The notes under the pieces are model-generated. The model saw nothing but the letters and a program-made list of their open reading frames with translations. It had not been told where the DNA came from and did not search any database. A stretch of DNA of 64,000 nt from Rapana venosa (Eukaryota; Mollusca; Gastropoda; Neogastropoda; Muricidae), in assembly GCA_028751875.1 (NCBI GenBank), contig CM054154.1:56175679-56239678 (forward strand), read 5' to 3'. Shown here piece after piece: positions 57,201 to 64,000 of the stretch. The position numbers were made by a program, and so were the translations under genes. Positions within the stretch are counted from its first letter, which is position 1. Each line of letters opens with the position of its first letter.

Positions 57201-57590
57201 TGTGTTTGGCGTGTGAAGAATGAAGACTGAGGAGAGATGGTGAGTGTTTGGCGTGTGAAGAATGAAGACTGAGGAGAGATGGTGAGTGTGTTTGGCGTGT
57301 GAAGAATGAAGACTGACGAGAGATGGTGAGTGTTTGGCGTGCGAAGAATGATTGAGGAGAGATGGTGAGTGTGTTTGGCGTGTGAAGAATGATTGAGGAG
57401 AGATGGTGAGTGTGTTTGGCGTGTGAAGAATGATTGAGGAGAGATGGTGAGTGTGTTTGGCGTGTGAAGAAGATTGAGGAGAGATGGTGAGTGTGTTTGG
57501 CGTGTGAAGAATGATTGAGGAGAGATGGTGAGTGTGTTTGGAGTATGAAGACTGAGGAGAGATGGTGAGTGTGTTTGGCGTGTGAAGACA
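48294..57590. repeat. Minisatellite T11, right block
   Basis: About 9.3 kb of the same units as the left block, several hundred base-pair-scale variants with both 37-bp and 44-bp forms and a CATTGAGGAG or GATTGAGGAG subtype. Between about 54700 and 57000 the consensus becomes ragged, with excess G, A and T homopolymers. It sharpens again after 57020. Giant minus-strand frames (up to 1344 codons) are repeat artefacts. Confidence 0.95.
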
Positions 57591-57735
57591 AGACAAGAAG
57601 GAGGTGACAGGAAGAAAAGGAACAAGGCAGAAACAAAGAGGGGGATAGAAAAGAGGGAATTCCCAGCACAGAATGTCTAGAAGGTGGGGATGCCATTTAC
57701 ACTGACAGGCCCCTGGCATCTTCACAGGGAAAGAC
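57590..57735. repeat. Dispersed repeat D2, copy 2
   Basis: Matches 12337-12478 (GACAAGAAGGAGGTGACAGG, then TTTACACTGACAG). It forms the exact right border of T11. Confidence 0.7.
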
Positions 57736-57773
57736 CGTCTCCAATTACATCCTATGGCCTGACCGCAACTCAT

Positions 57774-57775
<2 letters not shown>

Positions 57776-57827
<52 letters not shown>

Positions 57828-57842
57828 TGTGTGTGTGTGTGT
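57776..57842. repeat. GT microsatellite
   Basis: (GT)n of about 65 bp with one GG interruption. Confidence 0.95.
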
Positions 57843-57884
57843 CTCTTCCCCTTGCAGATGAGACATACACTGAGGTTTAGTAAG

Positions 57885-58068
57885 TGAAGCACGCAGAACA
57901 TCTCGTGCACAGTTGAAAACCTGTTCTGTTCTTTGAAAGTGTAGGCCATTGTGTGCTGGTAGGAGCGGATTACAAAATCTACAAAACCGCATACCCGTGG
58001 GGACTGGATGTAAAAAAAAAAGCACATGAATGCTTATTTCATTGTCATCAGCATAAAAGAATCGTATA
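57885..58068 (+). mobile_element. S1 SINE, head-truncated
   Basis: GCAGAACATCTCGTGCACAG, AAAACCTGTTCTGTTCTTTG, AAAACCGCATACCCGTGGGG and GGATGTAAAAAAAAAAGCAC, ending CATAAAAGAATCG. Confidence 0.8.
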
Positions 58069-58077
58069 AGAAAAAAG

Positions 58078-58300
58078 CGTTGAGCATGGTTACCAGTTGG
58101 ATGGGTGACCGTTTGCGCGCCTTGGCTTCAGTACAGTTCCCCCAGCTGTAAATGGGTACCTGCCCTCTTTAGGGTCAGGGAAGGTAAAGCAGCGAGGGAG
58201 AGGAGATGGGCGCCGCCCTCAATATGCTGGCCCTAGAGAAGTGAGGTCTCTGACGCCTCGCTCCCCTACGACCTTATAGGTTATGGGACTCCTTTACCTT
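58078..58300 (+). mobile_element. Chimeric tRNA/5S SINE (S3), truncated in the 5S part
   Basis: Begins GTTGAGCATGGTTACCAGTT then GGATGGGTGACCG (5S-like). It continues collinearly with the 3990-3721 copy to TTATGGGACTCCTTTACC. The tRNA head is missing. Confidence 0.8.
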
Positions 58301-58396
58301 TTTATAAGAAAAAAACAGCATCAAAACTATGTTATCAGAGGAGAGAGAATCAAACAAATAAAAAACCAGAACCCAAACTTCACCAGTCTTGAATGT

Positions 58397-58445
58397 ATTT
58401 TTTTTGGGGTGGGTGGGTGGGTGGGGTGGGGTGGGGGGGGGGGGT
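58397..58445. repeat. Poly-T/poly-G tract
   Basis: GGGT repeats then about 13 G residues; strong quadruplex potential. Confidence 0.85.
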
Positions 58446-58712
58446 CCTTGGTTAGAGCTCCCAGGTTCACCAGTGGTGAGATTTTGCGTATGCAATCGTT
58501 TTTGCCCACCTTGAAGGTAGCCACATTCCAACTTCAGGAATGTATGCTGGGTATGTTCGTGTTTCCATAACCCACCGAATGCTGACATGAAGTACATGAT
58601 CTTTAACGTGCATATTTGATTTTCTGCATGTGTATAATACCTGATGGGATGAAGGTGGCGGTGGCAGGTCTGCACTTCAAGTTGACCTAGGAAATCTTAA
58701 ACAATCCCCACC
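58446..58712 (-). mobile_element. S2 SINE
   Basis: Plus-strand words CTTCAGGAATGTATGCTGGG, AACCCACCGAATGCTGACAT, GATCTTTAACGTGCATATTT and GGCAGGTCTGCACTTCAAGT, the reverse of the S2 body. Head decayed near 58712. Confidence 0.78.
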
Positions 58713-58725
58713 TTTACGCCACCCA

Positions 58726-58726
58726 G

Positions 58727-58780
<54 letters not shown>
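58726..58780. repeat. TA microsatellite
   Basis: (TA)n of about 50 bp joining the S2 head and LINE-F. Confidence 0.92.
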
Positions 58781-58781
<1 letters not shown>

Positions 58782-59760
58782 TGGAAGCACTTTTTGCTGA
58801 TGACTGTGCTCTCATGGCACACAAAGAGTCTGACCTACAGCTCATCACAGATAAGTTCGCAGAAGCCTCTCGCCTTTTTGGGCTCACTATCAGCCTCGGC
58901 AAGACAGAGGTACTATTTCAGCCAGCGCCCTCCCCCCTCTATCTCCATTGAGGGCACCCAGCTAAAGATAGTGGATGATTTCAGGTACCTCGGCAGTACC
59001 ATCAGCAATGATGACACCCTGGATAAAGAGATCAACGCTAGGATCTGCAAGGCCAGTCAAGCTCTTGGTCGCCTCCGAGCTCGTGTCTTGAACCAGCACA
59101 AATCCAGCTTTCCACAAAGCTCAAGGTGTACAGAGCCGTCGTCCTCACCAGCCTACTCTATGGATGCGAGACATGGACGGTGTACAAAAGACACTGAAGC
59201 AGCTGGAGAAGTTCCACATGAGAAGCCTGCGGTCAATTATGAAATCCACTGGCAAGACCGGATCACAAACCTCGAGGTCCTGGACAGAGCTGGGATGACC
59301 AGCATCGAGGCCATGATACTGAAAGCCCAGCTTCGATGGGTTGGTCACGTGATCCGGATGGATGACCACAGGCTGCCTAAGCAGCTCATGTATGCAAACT
59401 GACCTTGGGAAAGCGGAACCAGGGCAGACCACGCAAAAGATTCAAGGAAATGCGTGAAGTCCAACATCAAACACCTGACATCCCTCCCAAACAGCTGGAG
59501 CTGTATGCTATGGACAGACCAGGCTGGCGCGCCCTAACCATCCGGGCGCATGACAACTTCGAGGAGAAGAGGCGAGATGATGTGACTGCAGCACGAGCTA
59601 GGAGAAAGGCGTCAACCACCAACCCTGAACCCCCCGGACAGTTTCCTTGCCCCCACTGCACCCGCGTCTGCCTATCACGGATTGGCTTAACCAGCCATCT
59701 CCGAGCCCACATAAGACAAAGACTCAGCACATGAGGACAGTCATCATCGGATCGATGGAC
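58781..59760 (+). mobile_element. LINE-F: 3' fragment of a non-LTR element with a C-terminal C2H2 finger
   Basis: Starts inside RT (FADDCALMAHKESDLQLI, FGLTISLGKTEVLFQPAP). It continues with VDDFRYLGSTISNDDTLDKE, IHWQDRITNLEVLDRAGM, QLRWVGHVIRMDDHRLPK and GKRNQGRPRKRFKEM, and ends with a finger FPCPHCTRVCLSRIGLTSH. Frame breaks near 58930, 59160 and 59400. Family widespread in animals; clade not assigned. Confidence 0.85.
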
Positions 59761-59778
59761 GACCAAGAAGGAGAAGAT

Positions 59779-60000
59779 GTATATCAGCACTACCAGCAAC
59801 AACAGAAGCTGCACACGACAGCGCGAAACAAATACTGCTATGATGCTATGATAACTAAAGACAATGGATCTATGCAGACAGTAAAGTCTACTGAAACAGC
59901 ACAAACCACTCACATTTTATGTATTTTGATTACATCAGACATAAACAGAACACAAAGAGAGGTATGACGTCACTTTGCCGCGTAACACTCCCCCCCTCAA
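59779..60000 (-). mobile_element. Possible LTR fragment
   Basis: On the minus strand a purine run GAGGGGGGGAG is followed by TGTTACGCGGC, the usual look of a polypurine tract and LTR start. A TG at 59779 on plus could be the other end. No second LTR or coding sequence was seen. Confidence 0.3.
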
Positions 60001-60653
60001 CAATGACGTCAACAAGAGATCTGACGTACACCCCTTGCACACACAATCTTCTTTAATTTGGTGAACATTTAACTACAGTGGGCTCGTCATTTCCGTGATC
60101 TGTGCAGTTTGATTTGAACGTTGTGCATCAGAAGTAATGAAAGCACAGCTGGAATCTAGGGGAAAATGGATCCGTTTTTCTTCCTGGGCCACTTGGGACC
60201 TGCCTTGTTGGGGAGTTTTCTCTTAAGCCCCAGCGTTCTTGTGTCGGGCTTCGGTGAGAGTTTAGGTTGTTGATTCTAGACTACACTACTTGATGTCTGT
60301 CAGTGTACCTGTCCTCCATCTCTCTGTCTGTCTGTCAGTCTTTTCGGTTTCCCTCTTCTTCTACTTGGAACCCATACCATCAAACTATTATCCCTTGCCC
60401 TTACTTTAGCAAATCAGGTCAAGACCATCAACTTATTTCTTTTTGAACGAGAAAACCCCCTCCCACTCCAAACCACACACGCGCGCGCGCTCGCACACAC
60501 CCCACACACACCCACACAACACACACACACACACCCCACACACCACACACACACACACACACACAGCCGGGCAATTTGATTCATAATTTTAACAGTTCTC
60601 ATTAATATACTTAACAACCGTCTGAAAACAAACACACACACACACACACACAC

Positions 60654-60696
<43 letters not shown>

Positions 60697-61130
60697 CCCA
60701 CACACACACACACTATTTGAATCTTTCTAGCTGACTGTCTTCTTTGTCTTTCCATTCTTTTTCTGTTTCTTTCTTTTCCTTTGGGCTTTTCTTTCTTGTT
60801 GTCCTCTCTGTTTTCCTTTCTTTTTGTGTGCTAAGAAGTAAGTTGAGAAAAAAACAACAAACAAACAAATAAAAAACCAACCAAAGCAAAACCAATACAC
60901 AAAAAAAAGCATTTAAAAAGGGGGAAGAAGTAGCACCAGCAAGACTATTAGGTAAAGAGGAAGTTCACGGTAACAGAAAAAGGGAAAAGTATTTGTATTG
61001 GAGAGGTATCTAGACACAAAGCCTTGACTCACCAGTCTCATTTCCTCTGAAAGGATTGTCTGTAACAGACAAGAAAAAAAATGGAGAAAGGGAAGCAACT
61101 CAGTTAAACTCATAGAAAATCGATTTTTAC

Positions 61131-61176
<46 letters not shown>

Positions 61177-61735
61177 TGTGGTGTGTGGGGGGGGGGGGGG
61201 GGGGGTGGCAAATTTTTTTATTTTTAGATGGTATATTAGTTAAGCAGTGGTTTTTCTTTCTGGATCCAGCCTTCCATCTATAAAGTGTGTAGTGTTCACC
61301 TTTGCGCCTGGTGGCAGCAGTGTGTGTAGCTCTTATTTGAATGCTAAATGTGTGTGTTTTCCGGCCTCCTGAAGATAATATTTTATATCATCATGTTTGT
61401 GATTTCATTCTGAATCGAATGGTCAAAACATTTTTCTTTGTAACTATTTACTTGAAATATTTCAATGTATAATTTTTCATGTACTATTTGATTGTTCAAA
61501 ACTCCATTGACTTGATGAGTTTTGTTTACCTGACCGTGCTGGTCTTTGTGACCCACTTCCCTCTGACCCTGCTGCCCATCAACCGTCTGCACGTGCTTCA
61601 CGAGCCCTCACCACCCCCATCACCACCCTGCAGTGTGTGTTGTTTGGCCAGGATGGCAGTGGGAGCCGTGGACATTAAAGCAATACTTTCAGTGACTTTT
61701 GCCATAAACAATACGCTCTCTCTCCTCAGCTGAAA
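60001..61735. other. Unassigned region with CA/GT tracts
   Basis: CA tracts (60474-60562, 60636-60712), GT and poly-G (61134-61205), an AC-rich tail, otherwise unremarkable. A hydrophobic candidate first exon lies at 60166-60253 (separate entry). A frame at 61503-61680 with LTVLVFVTHFPLTLLPI was not matched to anything. Confidence 0.4.
60166..60253 (+). CDS. Candidate hydrophobic first exon (weak)
   Basis: ATG at 60166 begins MDPFFFLGHLGPALLGSFLL, a hydrophobic stretch that could be a signal or membrane segment. It is followed by a donor-like TTCG|GTGAGA at 60253/60254. No partner exon was found and no family recognised. It could be chance. Confidence 0.2.
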
Positions 61736-62686
61736 CAGCGCATCCTATATCTGGGAATCCACCTCCCCAAAACCAGAAGGGGAACACGGGTAGGCCAACA
61801 TCGTCAACAGTGGTGCACTTCCATCTCCCTCCAGTGTCTCCTCCTCAGCTCTGACGTCACTTCCGTCTCCTGTGACAACACTGCTTCCTCATGCTGCTGT
61901 TCACCTGCCCCTTCAGCTTCTGTTTCTTCTGTTGTGCACAATTCGGACAATCTTTTTTCTGGTTCTAATGTGTATCATGATGTGTGTGAAATTAACACAG
62001 TTCTTTCTACATCTACTTCTGTCTCACCATCCAAACTCTTGTCTGCTCTTCCGATATCCACATCACTACCATCGCCTTCATCCTCTTCCTCTGATTGCTT
62101 CCCCAACTCACCACTTTCTTCTTCAACCTCTCCGCAGCCTTCAGATTTCCTTCACATTTCTTTGTTCAGTGTGCAGTCTGTCTGTCCTGATGGTAAACTG
62201 ATTATATTTCTGATTTCATCTCAGAAAAAGACATTGATTTAACCTTTCTTACTGAAACCTGGCTTAAACCACATGGACACGAACCAAAAATAAAACAACT
62301 AACATCACCTGGCTACAAAACCGTTTCTTTTCCCCGACTCTCCCGTGGAGGTGGCATGCCATCATTTATAAAGACATGTTGCAACCACTCTTTCTTTCAA
62401 TCACAACCTTCCTTTTTCACATGAATCCTTTGAAGTTTGCCAACTCAACCTCAACCTACCTGGCCATTCTATTACTTTCTGTTGCCTCTACCGTCCACCT
62501 CCTAACCGTAAGAACAATCTGACAGCTTCCCTTTTTCATCAAGAATTTCAGTCACTCCTTGACCACTATAGCCTCTCTCCCACTAAGCTCATAATTCTCG
62601 GTGACAGCAACTTCCATTTTGACAACCAGTTTTCTCCTGATGTCAAACGTCTTTCGCTTTCTCTGTCAAATCAGTCTCTTTCTCAA

Positions 62687-63649
62687 ATGGTAAGTGAACC
62701 AACACACAGATCCGGTCATATTTTGGACTGGCTGATCACCAATGCTTCGTTTAACCTTGTTGCATCTGTCTCCGTCACTGATGAACTGCATTCTGATCAT
62801 TCCGCCATTCTTTTCTTCCTTAACATCACAAAACCTGTAAGAAAAAAGAAATATGTTACCCGCCGCAATCTTAAGGCCATGAACATTCAAACCTTCTCTT
62901 CACAAGCCATGGAACGCCTTTCGCAAACTTCTGACCACACTGACCTCTCAGAACACTATAACACTGTCCTCCGCCAATTGCTTGACGAGCATGCACCTCC
63001 AACTGACCATCTCCTGCCTGACAGGCCCTGTGCGCCATGGTACACCAACGCTATTTTGATGGCGAAACGCAAACGTCGGCGTCGAGAACGGCAGTGGCGG
63101 AAGTCAGAAACTGAAATCAATAAACAGCTTTTCCGAAAACAAACAAACAAACAAACAAACAAACAAACAAACAAACAAACAAACAAAGTCAAATTTTTAA
63201 TCCATTCAGCAAAGACAAATTATTACTCTTCACAAGTTCTCTGCGCTAAATCCATAAAATCTCTGTTCACCCTCACCTCAAATCTTCTTGGATCTACAAA
63301 AACAAGCCATCTTCCTACCACCCACAGCCTGTCTGAACTTCCCTCCATCTTTTCTTCCTGCTTTTCAGATAAAGTCCGCAACATTCGCTCCAGACTGGAT
63401 CAAACTCATTTCCAGCCTGCACCTCCTGATCTCCAGTTCACTGGCACTCCTCTCTATTTCTTTCATCCCACAAGCGAAAGCGAAATGACAACAATTCTGA
63501 AAGAAATGACGATTAAATCATGCGATCTTGATCCCATACCTGCTCCTGTCTTCTCACAATGCCTTCCACAACTTGTACCCTCTGTCACCGAAACAGTAAA
63601 CTCATCTCTTCTGTCAGGAAATTTTCCATCAGCTCTCAAAACGCAATAG
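62687..63649 (+). pseudogene. LINE-E endonuclease C-terminus and linker
   Basis: A 320-codon open frame including RSGHILDWLITN and DELHSDHSAILFF. It contains an in-frame (AAAC)n insertion at about 63136-63187 giving QTNK repeats. It ends at a TAG caused by a frameshift near 63640; the following RT is open in the next frame from about 63559. Confidence 0.85.
63136..63187. repeat. AAAC microsatellite inside the LINE-E frame
   Basis: About 13 units of AAAC. The frame before and after is preserved because the net insertion fits whole codons. Confidence 0.92.
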
Positions 63650-64000
63650 TCACACGTCTACTAAAAAAGCACGACCTTGATCCCAACATTTTAAAGAACT
63701 ATAGACCTGTCTCTAACTTACCTTTCATCTCCAAAGTACTTGAAAAAGTTGTTCTAAAACAACTCAACAACCACCTTCATTCCAATAATCTCCTTCCCCC
63801 TTTTCAATCTGCCTATCGCGCCAACCACAGTACTGAAACCACCCTAGTCCACACTTTAATACACTTCTACTCGCTGCTGATGCAGGGAAAATCTCCCTCC
63901 TCACTCTTCTCGACCTATCTGCTGCCTTTGACCCTATAGATCACTCAATTCTTCTTTCTCGCCTCCTGAATATGTTTGGTATTAATGGCACTGCCCTCAC

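Larger units (their letters stand above)
61736..64000 (+). mobile_element. CR1-type LINE (LINE-E), running off the right edge
   Basis: N-terminal Ser-rich part, then an APE endonuclease remnant (DLTFLTETWLKPHGHEPK; SHRSGHILDWLITNASF-like; SDHSAILFF), linker, then RT start (NYRPVSNLPFISKVLEKVVL, FQSAYRANHSTETTLV). The active-site region lies at the window edge. Frame breaks near 62230, 62390, 63640 and 63890 make it inactive as assembled. Confidence 0.88.

Overview
This window is eukaryotic (split genes with GT-AG introns, SINEs, LINEs, an LTR retrotransposon, very long minisatellites and one 500-N assembly gap). Two host genes can be read. Their style, the element families (RTE- and CR1-type LINEs, tRNA SINEs) and the extreme CA/GT richness suggest a lophotrochozoan, most likely a gastropod mollusc; that assignment is inference. 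Well over half of the window is tandem or interspersed repeat.

Host genes. (1) A haloacid dehalogenase-like hydrolase gene, HDHD2, runs on the minus strand. Five coding exons can be placed to the base with consistent phases (18700-18606, 16459-16251, 15092-15008, 12029-11947, 11507-11374), giving about 202 of about 259 expected residues. The C-terminal exon(s) were not found in the window. (2) A C2H2 zinc-finger gene runs on the plus strand, head-to-head with HDHD2. Its coding exons are 19718-19918, 27750-27907 and 31886-32648; the last one stops inside a finger just before the 500-N gap at 32755-33254, and its continuation was not found.

Layout. 1-2757 minisatellite; 2758-6872 a chimeric tRNA/5S SINE, a CR1-type LINE fragment and AT-rich DNA; 6873-9774 a 39-bp satellite; 9786-10072 a SINE; 10203-11390 a 17-bp minisatellite grown out of the HDHD2 exon 5 splice donor; 11374-18700 HDHD2 with intronic SINEs, a 31-bp satellite expanded inside a SINE tRNA region, and LINE remnants; 19647-32648 the zinc-finger gene, whose first intron holds a CR1-type LINE carrying two nested LINEs and whose second intron holds a TTAA-flanked MITE and another LINE; 33255-36440 two satellites; 36440-42430 SINEs, a G-rich satellite and microsatellites; 42430-57590 a giant minisatellite split by a young Ty3/gypsy-type retrotransposon (43524-48293) with nearly identical LTRs, a 5-bp target duplication and a tRNA-Ser-type primer site; 57590-64000 SINEs and three further retroelement pieces, ending in a CR1-type LINE that runs off the window.

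How it fits together. The two genes share a divergent 5' region of about 1 kb. Many of their exon borders sit next to GT/CA or other tandem repeats. Several satellites can be traced to a single-copy seed (a splice donor, a SINE anticodon region), and target duplications give a relative order for many insertions. I see no bacterial genes, CRISPR array or operon here.
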